DNA from: Mesostigma viride
Taxonomy: Eukaryota; Streptophyta; Mesostigmatophyceae; Mesostigmatales; Mesostigmataceae
Direction of reading: 5' to 3'
Assembly (NCBI GenBank): GCA_009746045.1
Contig: RPFO01000579.1
Span: 682,160-746,159 of the forward strand
DNA length: 64,000 nt
Shown: piece after piece, positions 1 to 10,600 of the stretch
How positions within the stretch are numbered: the stretch's first letter is position 1
How the letters are laid out: every line of letters begins with the position of its first letter
Made by a program: the position numbers and the translations under genes
Notes under the pieces: generated by a model
Database searches by the model: none
What the model was told of the DNA's origin: nothing
Seen by the model: only the letters and a program-made list of their open reading frames with translations

Positions 1-304
1 GCTGTTCGTCGGTGCCATCACGGAGAATTTCGTCACCGCCAGCAAGGTCGGCTTCACGGCCGCCCTCGTTGATGACATCGAGACAGCGGGTGCAGCTGCA
101 CGTCCGCGTCGCATACCGCATCTTGTGGGAAGGGCCTCCTGGCGGGCAAAGTGTGCAGTTCTGATTGTTGCTCTTGTTGATAGGGCCGTTGCGGGATACC
201 ACGCGTGAATAAGCATCAGCCCGCTCCCTGGCCGTTGCATAATCCACTAATGGAGGCAGCGCAGACAAAAATTCTGCGTGCTGCCATTGCTCATGTTCGT
301 CCAT
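1..304 (-). CDS. Partial zinc-finger ORF, truncated by the left edge
   Basis: An ATG at 304 opens a frame that runs without a stop to base 1 (about 101 codons), so the end of the protein lies outside the window. A compact Cys/His cluster is seen at residues 50-74: C-x2-C-x6-H-x8-C-x-C-x2-C, with the core HKMRY between the His and the later Cys residues. Such knuckles occur in transposon-encoded proteins and some DNA-binding factors; the family was not identified. The first 49 residues are polar and Arg-rich with no recognisable domain. A competing plus-strand frame (2 to about 208) is also open but has no start and no motif. A transposase-associated origin is an inference, helped only by a nearby inverted-repeat element with a 9-bp target duplication. 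Confidence 0.45.
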   Translation of the reverse strand, partial: MDEHEQWQHAEFLSALPPLVDYATARERADAYSRVVSRNGPINKSNNQNCTLCPPGGPSHKMRYATRTCSCTRCLDVINEGGREADLAGGDEILRDGTDEQ

Positions 305-2766
305 CTCATAACATCAATGATGCATTTTGTACTGTAGGCTTTCCTATTCTAGCCCGCAAATGTCCCGACTGACAGCAATGCCATTAAAAAGCCAAAGCTA
401 CGGAGCTTCGTCGGTTCACTGGCGTCACAATCCGCTATTCTTAGTATTCAGGAAGGCTCGCACAACAGCAGCCATCGACGCGGCAAAAGGCCTTAAAGAG
501 TGCGCGATGAATTCATGAAATAATACAGAGGTACTCAAGTGTACCGGCCGCCATCTCGCCAGCTGCTTATTGCTTATTCTCTTATATTCTCTTTTCTTTC
601 AGTAAGGTAAAGGATCCTGAGTTCCTGACTGATCAAAGCCAGTCACGCAGGCTGGCCGGTCTGCAAGCAGGTTTGCTTATTCTTCTAGCTGACACAACAG
701 TGAAAAATTCCGCTTATGCTGCCCGATTTCACCTTTGGCGACTAGGGATTCGCCTTTGGCGACTGGGAACCCATTTCTTTGGCGACTCCGGCCTTCCCCT
801 CAAGGTTACCCACTCCTCGTTTTCTGCGTGTCTCATGAACGCCATTTTTTAAAGTGAACTGGCGTTAGTACAAGTGGAGTCGGCCAGTCGGGTCGCTCAG
901 TGCTGAATTCACAGCATGCATATCTGGCATTAGACCCTAGCCTCAATTGAAAAGGCCATGGCGTCCTTGTGTGGAGACGGTTCCGGCGATGCGCGAGGTA
1001 AACTACCTACAGTAGGTGATATATCCGTCCTTTAAAAAATCTTGGGATTTAGACAAGACCCTCAAACGCCTGCGGGACATAGGAGGAATGGATGCATCGC
1101 CCAGGCATCTTCCTTATTCCATTTTTATCAGGCGGAGCCAATTTTCGGAAGAACCGTTAGGTTCGCCAGAATTGGCGAAGCTTATAAGGCCGTACACGTG
1201 AGAAAACATAGGAATAGGGGATGAAAATCCGTCAATCCATCCATACATCCATCCATCCATCCATCCATCCACCGAATTTGTCCCGAATTTGCAAGCATAA
1301 GGGTGAGGTTCTTCCGAAAATTGGCTCCGCCGTAGAGTTTCAACGGGCAAGTTGCAAACACGCACGTTACTTGATATTGTATATTTCGGGATCCAAAAAG
1401 ACGTATACTGTACGGGCTTCGCGCCAGCCGCCAAGCCGCCAACGCTTGGCAAAGTATGAGGTACGCAGTATGAACTGCAGTATGTAGGTCAGGCTGTGAT
1501 GATGTCAGGGAGCGCTAAAAAGCCGGCTGAAGCTGCCGTGCGCGTGACGTACCGCGCGTACTGTTGCGCCACGCGTCATGTGTCAACGTAGTCAACGTCA
1601 TCCAATGCAGTGGGCAGGGAGGCAGGAAGATGACTGGCACTTAAATCTACCAGTACTCAAATCAGTCAAATGCATTATCGCTTTCGGTCAAGCATAATTA
1701 CGCCATCTCCCGATGAATAACAATTAGCATTGCATGGTGGCTGATTTGAAAAGCGTCGTCACTCGTCCGTCGTGACGAAATGAGCCAACAAGGGCAAGGT
1801 CAGGCGCTGCGATGGCAACTCGCGCCAGTGGACGGCGCGTACTGCAGGGGAGTGGCGACTGTATACACAAGCTTCAATCATGATTAATGAGACAAGACTA
1901 GCGCATAATGGATTTCGTATTGCTTTTTCGTAAGTTACTGCACGGCGTATGTATGCGAGTCAAACATCAGACTCAGACGGTCTACGCGACGGTGCCCACC
2001 TAATGTGGTGTTTGGCCACAGGACGCCACGGCGCCGTGGCCTGGAGCTGGGTGACCTTCTTGCAGGCCGCTTCGATAGGCTGTGATGACGGTTCGCTCCC
2101 AACACACCGCTTAATGAAGGTGGGGAAGTCTGACGGGCGCTCTATGCGAAGCAAGATATTGCCTGATGCCTAGAAAAGACTTGAAGGCGCCGGGTCTAAG
2201 ATCTGGATACGGAAAGTACGTTTTCGTGAGCGTGGCCCGCACTGTCACCAGTTTTTGTTACTTATGCCATTTCCAGAAACGTACAGCGTCGCTCTGCAAT
2301 GTTTAACCTCGTGTGGACGGCTATCTCGGCATGGGAACACTTTTCTGTGTATATCCACCATGTTTGCGTTGCTCCGTTTTCATCAGCCTTGTAATCTGAA
2401 CCATAAATGTCCTGTGAATTTGGCCTACTGAGGGTTCACTGCTACGTGTCGCCTGGCATGACCCGGGTTCCTTTTTTTGGTTTCTTTTTCCTTTCATTTT
2501 TTGGGTTTCTTTTGCTTTTGTTCTTTACCACTTGCACCCGTTCACCTTCCACTGATTTGATTGCCTGAGCTGGCCCTAGATCCTAGCAAACCGACCCCTT
2601 GTTGTCCTTTCAGACTTTGAAAAGCCGGCAATAATTCTGGCACACCTGTAAAACCCCTGCCCGTCGAGACGGCCTTCCCACTCCCTGACACCCCTCCCTC
2701 ACACCCTGTCCCTCCTCCTCTGCACTGCAACGTGGCACCATCTGATTGGTCGGCACTAGACCCCCC
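305..2766. other. Intergenic stretch without a recognised gene
   Basis: No ORF here has domain-like composition or splice-linked neighbours. It holds a triplicated TTTGGCGACT motif at about 736-788, an inverted-repeat element at 1131-1331, a CATC microsatellite at about 1230-1271, and otherwise unique sequence. Short ORFs of 60-110 codons on both strands look random. Confidence 0.6.
1131..1331. mobile_element. Foldback or MITE-like element with 25-bp perfect terminal inverted repeats
   Basis: Bases 1131-1155 and 1307-1331 are exact reverse complements of each other over 25 bases, beginning GGCGGAGCC. They enclose 151 bp that include a CATC microsatellite. There is no coding capacity. No clear target duplication was found at the borders, so class is undetermined; it could also be the remains of a larger inverted duplication. 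Confidence 0.55.
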
Positions 2767-3125
2767 AATTAATTAATTAATTAATAGACACGTGACTGCG
2801 TCACGTGAGCATAAGTCCTCAGTGGGAGGGGAACATGGGATGGAATGGATGGTATAAGCTATCTAGGTCCTAGTTACAGGGGTGTGGGCACCGCGGCCCG
2901 AATCGCTATGAATGCCATACTTGGTCACACGCGGAGCCCCCACAGGCTTGGGGGTGGTCTCCTTCATCACTACTTGCCATATATCCTTGCGCACCATCTG
3001 CCTCCATATAACAGACAAACCAGGAGGCTGCCCGGGGGTGAGCCCGTCACGTCTAGTGTAGCACATGTCCATGCCGAGTCTATCACGAAAAGTCCACGGG
3101 TGGCGGCCCTGCGCGGCCGGGGGAC
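2767..3125 (-). mobile_element. 5'-truncated LINE copy (3' end only)
   Basis: This is nearly identical to 59595-59970 of the longer LINE copy. It starts on the plus strand with the TTAA-repeat tail (2767-2785), the terminal hairpin CACGTGACTGCGTCACGTG (2789-2807), the 3' UTR and the last codons of the reverse-transcriptase ORF. Similarity stops near 3125 within the sequence matching GCGGCCGGGGG, which is the 5' truncation point. The coding end is no longer functional alone. Confidence 0.8.
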
Positions 3126-4699
3126 CCCCCAAACAGGCTGTCAAAACGCAAAAAGCCCCCGCCTCACCCTGTTTTGGGTGACGACGAGGGCTCTCTGTGT
3201 CCGGATTCCAGCAGAAGGGGCCCGTGTCCAGCCAAACGGGACACCGGCCCCAGTGTCTGCAAAGGGTCTGGACCTTGGCCAAAGTGGCAAGGGTCTCGGG
3301 AAGCCACCAAACTTGAGCACTGTGCACCCACTCGCGGCTCGCGGCCCTTCCCGACCGCAGCGGCGTGGATACGTGACGAACCCGTTTTTTCCCCACCCAC
3401 TATCCACCTTAATCGTCGGCCCACCCGCCCTTGCCGCCCGATGAAGGCAGATTTAGACCGTTTTTGACGTTCCAACGAGTGGCGTCGAGAAACCCTTCTC
3501 GTTGGGCGCCATTCGGGGCATGCCTAGAGACACGGGTGCCGACAAGTGCCGGCGGATGGTCACTTTTGGATAGTGGTCTTTTTTTTACACCAAAAGGAAA
3601 TTTATTTTATGGTAGTGCAAAATGAAAAGGACTTAGCCGTATACAGCATACACCTGTACGCATGCATCACCTCCACAGAAATAAACTTGGAGACGGGGTT
3701 CAAAAAGACGCACTATCCAAAAGTGACTATCCAACAAGTGCCATCGATAACCTCACCGCGACAGGTGCCAGTAGCGCCACCCTCTGAAACGCACGTGCCG
3801 GGTCGCGACAGTGGATAGGCAAAAAGGGCGTTTTTTTACCGTTGACCTGCGAGAAGCCCGTGCCGGCCAGGGAAGTTGGATAGGCACGCGCCAAAATTCA
3901 GCATCCAAGCCGGCGACTCCTGCCCACCTGCCCACCTGCCCACGCGACGTGCACCGCTGCCAACTGCTGCCAACTGTCAACCAGCACGGGGGGCAACACG
4001 CGCGGAGCCTAGCCAAGTCCAGCGTCGACTCTGTTGGGGCCGGGGGGATACCGGTAACCGTGGGAGCTCAAACTAGCTACAAGCTGCTAGGTGTGGGTGG
4101 GTTATGGCTGCGTGTAGACCTTTTGCAGGGCCTAGTTCCCTGTTCCCTGGCGTCGCTGTTTCCTGGAACAGGGCGGCTGGCCCAAGATGTGACAGGGGAT
4201 GCCTGAATCATTTCGACGGATCCGATTGAGCACCCTGTGGCATCAGGGAAGGGGGGGGGTCTCTGCCCCCCTGCCCGTTGCGCACATTCAGGGATTAAAA
4301 ACACTCCGGTGCTCTGTGACTCCCCACCGGGAGCACGTGTTTAATTAATTAATTGAACGTCGGATCGATCGCGTATGCACGATCGAGAGACAACCAGCAC
4401 AGGCCAATTAGATCTGGAAGATTCGGACAATGGCAATGTGTAGTATGGCATGTAGCCTGCAATTTCCCAGCGCCAGAAAGCGTGTGTGTGCATGCCCGGG
4501 TAAATCAATGTGACAGCCATGCATGCCTGTCATATGGTGGTTGATAGGAAGGAACATCCAGAACACATGGAGTTGTGGTACTCATGGAAAGGGACGCGCT
4601 GAATTCATCAAGCATACAGAAAAACTCATCCAAGCATACAAGGTGTGCTTTACTGCGAACTTGTGACTGTAGGTTCACACACATATTGCATCAGCCTAG
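3126..4699. other. GC-rich intergenic stretch without a recognised gene
   Basis: It holds a 9-bp-TSD inverted-repeat element (3551-3733), a small hairpin at about 3470-3502, and a TTAATTAATTAATT tail-like run near 4341 that may mark another LINE end. Overlapping ORFs on both strands are explained by GC content. It lies just downstream of the stop of the minus-strand PH gene at 4700. Confidence 0.55.
3551..3733. mobile_element. Mutator-like MITE with 9-bp target site duplication
   Basis: The ends form an imperfect terminal inverted repeat (GGATGGTCACTTTTGGATAGT on the left and GGATAGTCACTTTTGGATAGT as the complement of the right end, 20 of 21 identical), continuing into an A/T run. The same nonamer ACAAGTGCC stands directly outside both ends (3542-3550 and 3734-3742). 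Long TIRs with a 9-bp duplication are the mark of Mutator-like elements. At 183 bp it is non-autonomous. Confidence 0.65.
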
Positions 4700-7600
4700 T
4701 TACAGGAGAGACTCCTGCTCATCAGACGGGAACAGCCCCGTCCCTGGCCCAGTCATGTTAGACTGCGACCTGCTCGCACCGTCCTGCCACCCCGGAGCTG
4801 GGACAGCCTCTCCAAAGGGAGGCTGGCTGGGATCGCCCACATCCGCCCATCCCACCAAAGGAGTTGGTTTCTCGCCCACCTGGCCACCCAGCACATGGCC
4901 TCCTGTGCCCATCTCTAGGGAAACCACGCTCCCGCTGGTAGGGGCACCCCATGCCGTGCTGTCAAAGATTCCTTGACCGGCACTCCCCGCCATTGCTGGC
5001 GATTGGTTCAATGGGAAAGGGTCCACTGAAGGCATCGGGGGCTGGTCCGTAGAAAAAGCTGGCGGCACACCGACACTAGTAGCAGCATTGGTGCCGTCGC
5101 CAGCAGAAACCATGGATGGGAATGACGGCGGCGAAGGCAGCATGTCAGCAAAGTCTTCTGGGGTCGCCTCGGCTGACGTGGCCCCAGCAGCTTGTTCTCT
5201 AGTCCCGGCCGTCTCACCGGCATTGTAGAGATAGGCAGGAGCAGAGCCAGTGTCAAAGGCAGGGGCAGAGCCAAATCCAGAGGCAGACTCAAAGCCAGGA
5301 GTAGGGTCAAAGCCACGGGCAGGGTCAACGCCAGGGGTACTGTCTAAGCCCGAGTTAAACGCAGGGGCAGAGGGAGAGATAAGAGCAGGGCCAGCGTCGA
5401 CGGTGGGCCTAGTGGCGGGCGTCGACGCAGAGTAGGACATGGAAGCAGAGGGGGTGAAGTAAGCGGAGCTGTCCCCGATGGCGGCTACGGGGGTGCCGAC
5501 CGGGGTGACAAAAGGGGCAGATACGGGGGCTGTGGGTGGGGCTGATACGGGGGCAGCAATGGGGGCTGAAAAAGGGGCAGTAGCGGCTTGAACCGTGCCA
5601 CCTGTAGCGGCCGCACCGATAGCAGCATTGCCACCAATACAAGTAGCGCCAGGAGCAGCAGTACTGCCGGCAGGAGCAGCGGCAGCGGCAGCAGCAGCAG
5701 TAGTAGTAGCGGCATCATCAATGAGCACCGCAGCGATGGCCTGCGTGAGCCGGACCAGGTCCTCCTCAGCGACGCCGCAGGGGCCCAGGACGCTCTCGGT
5801 GGCCCTGCGCAGCGCGTCCGCCATAGAACCATTGTCTGCCATTGAGCGAGAGCCAGAACTGCGGAATTCGACCCCTTCAAAGCCAGGCCCAGGCCAGTGT
5901 TGAGCAGAACCACTGTGCGATGATGAGGGCGGGTGCGGTTGACCAGGGTAATGTGAGGATGGGAGTGGGGGCGGGTAGGGAGCAGTAGGCGCCGTGGCTA
6001 AGCTCTGCCGCAGCTCCGCGATTAGCTTCTCCGCTTGCTCCAATCGTTGACGTGCCGCGCAGGCTTCTTTGTGGGCTGACTCAGCCCGCCTGTTTTCCTG
6101 CAGGGTGCATACGGGTGCCAGGTGGCGCAAGATTACAGGAGGCACTTACGCGATTTTTCAGTCGAGTGAAGAAGGATACCAAGTGATCAGTAATGCTGGC
6201 ACTTCCATGGCGTCAACTGGTCTCTGCGTACTCTAGATTTGTGAGACGCTCAAGTGAATGATACAAATGAAAATGTGCCGTAAAATATCGTCGAAGCAGG
6301 CAGTAATTGAAACCATCTACTAGAGCTATGAAATATGTGTACTACGTAGTTACATGAAATAGAGCTATGAAATATGTGTACTTCGTTGTGTAGTATGCTA
6401 CTAAACAATATGCCTGCATCAAACACACGCGTTCTGGCCTGCGCTGGTTGTCTCTTTGATAATCAAACATATGTCATTGCAAATTGCTGGGGCTAATTTG
6501 AAGGAGACAATACCCACCACCCCGCACATCATATCAAATGAGAACAATACATTTACTGAAGGAGAAAAATGAAAGAACCCACTGATACACGCGACCACAC
6601 AAACACCACACAGCGACATCCAACGCATGAAAGTTATACCAAGCACAATATGTAAAAAACTACCTGGTCCAGCGCCACCACAGCGCGGTCCCGGTCCCTT
6701 CGCAGCGCCTCCACCTCCGCCTCCAACCGCGCGACGTCCATGCGGTTCCCCCGGAGCGCCACCGCAGCCGCCTCCTCTATCCCTCTGGCCTTCCTGTCTG
6801 CGTCCCCCGCCTTCCTCTCCATCTCGACCACTCTCCGCTCCGCCTCAGCGGACTTCCTTTCCAACTCAGCGACCTTTCTCTCGGCATCGGCCGCCCTCTT
6901 CTCCGCGGACGCAAGCTTCCTTTCGGCGTCGGCGAGTAATGCTCGCGTCTGGCGGGAATCGGAGACAGCGGCCTCACGCTGCGCATGTGCCGCTGCCACC
7001 GCCGCCACATCACCCCCACCGCCAACCCCAGTAGCACCACCACCAGCCCCGCCAGAGGCAACAGCACCAGCGGACCCGCCTACGGCCGCCTGCCGCTTCT
7101 CCTGGAGGGAGAGCCGCTCCTCCATTTCTCGGCACGCCCGCGCGCACCGGTCGGCAACGGCGGCTGCGTCGTGGGCCGCGTTGCGTGCAGCAGCTGCTAC
7201 TGCCTGCGCGTCCTTCAGCTCCTGGTCGCGGCGGGAGAGGAGCGCCAGAAGGGCCTCTTGGCTGGGTAGCGGGTTGCCGGCCTGCATCGACATCAATGGG
7301 ATACACGAATAAGACGCAGCAGCATGAGCAGAATGCATGAACAAGTTGCTATCGAAATCAGCACTAGGCCGAACAGCATGCGTGCATCAATAGCATGCAG
7401 CACTGTGGACGGCATGGACAGCGGTCAGCATCACTATACATTTGGCACCATGGATTGCCAGTATTCGTCCACCCCCCAAATGCTTGATGGCAGTAAGCCA
7501 TTGACCTTAGTTTCACACTACATTCACACTACCTAGTCGTGTGAATCTAAGGTCATCAAAAACTTCATCACACGCTGGAGAACCAATGACCACATGAGCT

Positions 7601-10600
7601 CGTTACGCCCAGTTCTCGTGCCATGTGCAAGTCCTCACTCCTTCCTACCAGCATGGCTGCCCTTCCCCGCGGAGGCTTCTTTGGCCGAACAAAAGCTTGC
7701 CGCGAGCAGAAAAGAGACACCCATTGGAAAATTGAGACCCAAGAAACCCTCGACAACCACCTCTTAACCTTCCCCTTTTCCCCCTCCCCCCTTCAGGTTT
7801 CCCACCCTTCAGTTCCAAACAAGATAGATTAGATATCCATCCCCCCCGAGATACCGCCTGCCCCATCTAAAAATATGCACCAGAATGAAGACACAGAGAC
7901 ACCAAAAGACATGTCTATCTGGCGATGCATTCACACGACAACTTGAAGCACTACCAACAGCACCACACACAGACACACAACCACCCACACACCACCCGTG
8001 CACATCCAACCTCAACATGTACACGCGAGTGCAGCCACACACAGCCAATGACAACAATAACCCACCGCATCGAGAGCTCCCTGCACGGGCGTGGCTGACC
8101 CCGTGGATGACGGTGAGGTCAGATTCGCGGCGTCCTCCGCGCCTGCCAACGGACTTCTCCCATCCACGCTTGTTGAGGAACTTCTGGCATCCCCGTGCCT
8201 GTCCACCGCATCCCTTGTCGCCCCTGCCGCCGCCGCCGCTGTCGCTGCCCCGGCTGCCGCAGCCAATGATGAGGAAGAGGAGGACGCGGAGGATGACGAG
8301 GAGGAGGATGCGGAGCGGGCACCCATGAGCGCCGCGGTGATCAGAGCCTGCCTCGCCTCCTCGGTGAGGTCATTGCTCACCTCCCCGGAGGACACCGAGG
8401 AGGGCGGCGAGGTTTTCCTGGCGACTTGGTGGCTGGGTTGAGCGGAGGCGGAAGAAGGGGGCGGTTCTGAAGACTGGCCGTGTGAGCCGGAAGCATGGGG
8501 CCCCCGTTGGGGGTCGGCTTTTTGAGAGGTCACGGTGGAGTAAGGCGGGGGCTGTGGTGCAGCGTTGGCGTGACCGGAGAGTACGCGACCTAATACCTGC
8601 GGGTGGACCGGGCGCTGTGGGGGGAAAGGGCGCTGCGGCGGCGGCTGCCCCTTGAGTGCTGCGACCGCGACCTCATGTTTGCCCATGATGGACACTACCG
8701 CCCTGGGGGGGAGGGGGGGGCAACAGGGGCCAGAGGGATAGAGGGAAAGAAGGGGGGGGGGCAAGGAGGGAGGGGGGGGAGGAGCAAGGAGAAAGAGGGA
8801 AAGAGGGAAAGAGGGAAAGAGGGAAAGAGGGAAAGAGGGAAAGAGGGAAAGAGGGAAAGAGGGAAAGAGGGAAGGAGGGAAGGAGGGAAGGAGGGAAGGA
8901 GGGAAGGAGGGAAGGAGGGAAGGAGGGAAGGAGGGAAGGAGGGAAGGAGGGAAGGAGGGAAGGAGGGAAGGAGGGAAGGAGGGAAGGAGGGAAGGAGGGA
9001 AGGAGGGAAGGAGGGAAGGAGGGAAGGAGGGAAGGAGGGAAGGAGGGAAGGAGGGAAGGAGGAGGGAAGGAGGGAAGGAGGGAAGGAGGGAAGGAGGGAA
9101 GGAGGGAAGGAGGGAAGGAGGGAAGGAGGGAAGGAGGGAAGGAGGGAAGGAGGGAAGGAGGGAAGGAGGGAAGGAGGGAAGGAGGGAAGGAGGGAAGGAG
9201 GGAAGGAGGGAAGGAGGGAAGGAAGGAGGGAAGGAGGGAAGGAGGGAAGGAGGGAAGGAGGGAAGGAGGGAAGGAGGGAAGGAGGGAAGGAGGGAAGGAG
9301 GGAAGGAGGGAAGGAGGGAAGGAGGGAAGGAGGGAAGGAGGGAAGGAGGGAAGGAGGGAAGGAGGGAAGGAGGGAAGGAGGGAAGGAGGGAAGGAGGGAA
9401 GGAGGGAAGGAGGGAAGGAGGGAAGGAGGGAAGGAGGGAAGGAGGGAAGGAGGGAAGGAGGGAAGGAGGGAAGGAGGGAAGGAGGGAAGGAGGGAAGGAG
9501 GGAAGGAGGGAAGGAGGGAAGGAGGGAAGGAGGGAAGGAGGGAAGGAGGGAAGGAGGGAAGGAGGGAAGGAGGGAAGGAGGGAAGGAGGGAAGGAGGGAA
9601 GGAGGGAAGGAGGGAAGGAGGGAAGGAGGGAAGGAGGGAAGGAGGGAAGGAGGGAAGGAGGGAAGGAGGGAAGGAGGGAAGGAGGGAAGGAGGGAAGGAG
9701 GGAAGGAGGGAAGGAGGGAAGGAGGGAAGGAGGGAAGGAGGGAAGGAGGGAAGGAGGGAAGAGGGAAGGAGGGAAGGAGGGAAGGAGGGAAGGAGGGAAG
9801 GAGGGAAGGAGGGAAGGAGGGAAGGAGGGAAGGAGGGAAGGAGGGAAGGAGGGAAGGAGGGAAGGAGGGAAGGAGGGAAGGAGGGAAGGAGGGAAGGAGG
9901 GAAGGAGGGAAGGAGGGAAGGAGGGAAGGAGGGAAGGAGGGAAGGAGGGAAGGAGGGAAGGAGGGAAGGAGGGAAGGAGGGAAGGAGGGAAGGAGGGAAG
10001 GAGGGAAGGAGGGAAGGAGGGAAGGAGGGAAGGAGGGAAGGAGGGAAGGAGGGAAGGAGGGAAGGAGGGAAGGAGGGAAGGAGGGAAGGAGGGAAGGAGG
10101 GAAGGAGGGAAGGAGGGAAGGAGGGAAGGGGGAAGGAGGGAAGGGGAAGGAGGGAAGGAGGGAAGGAGGGAAGGAGGGAAGGAGGGAAGGAGGGAAGGAG
10201 GGAAGGAGGGAAGGAGGGAAGGAGGGAAGGAGGGAAGGAGGGAAGGAGGGAAGGAGGGAAGGAGGGAAGGAGGGAAGGAGGGAAGGAGGGAAGGAGGGAA
10301 GGAGGGAAGGAGGGAAGGAGGGAAGGAGGGAAGGAGGGAAGGAGGGAAGGAGGGAAGGAGGGAAGGAGGGAAGGAGGGAAAGAGGGAAAGAGGGAAAGAG
10401 GGAAAGAGGGAAAGAGGGAAAGAGGGAAAGAGGGAAAGAGGGAAAGAGGGAAAGAGGGAAAGAGGGAAAGAGGGAAAGAGGGAAAGAGGAAAGAGGGAAA
10501 GAGGGAAAGAGGGAAGAGGGAAAGAGGGAAAGAGGGAAAGAGGGAAAGAGGGAAAGAGGGAAAGAGGGAAAGAGGGAAAGAGGGAAAGAGGGAAAGAGGG

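Noticed and set aside
2-208. Plus-strand partial ORF at the left edge
   Set aside because: It has no start and no motif, while the opposite strand has an ATG-started frame with a Cys/His cluster.
2845-3444. 199-codon plus-strand ORF and its overlapping minus-strand ORFs
   Set aside because: The region is a LINE 3' end followed by GC-rich sequence; the plus frame is antisense to the LINE coding end.
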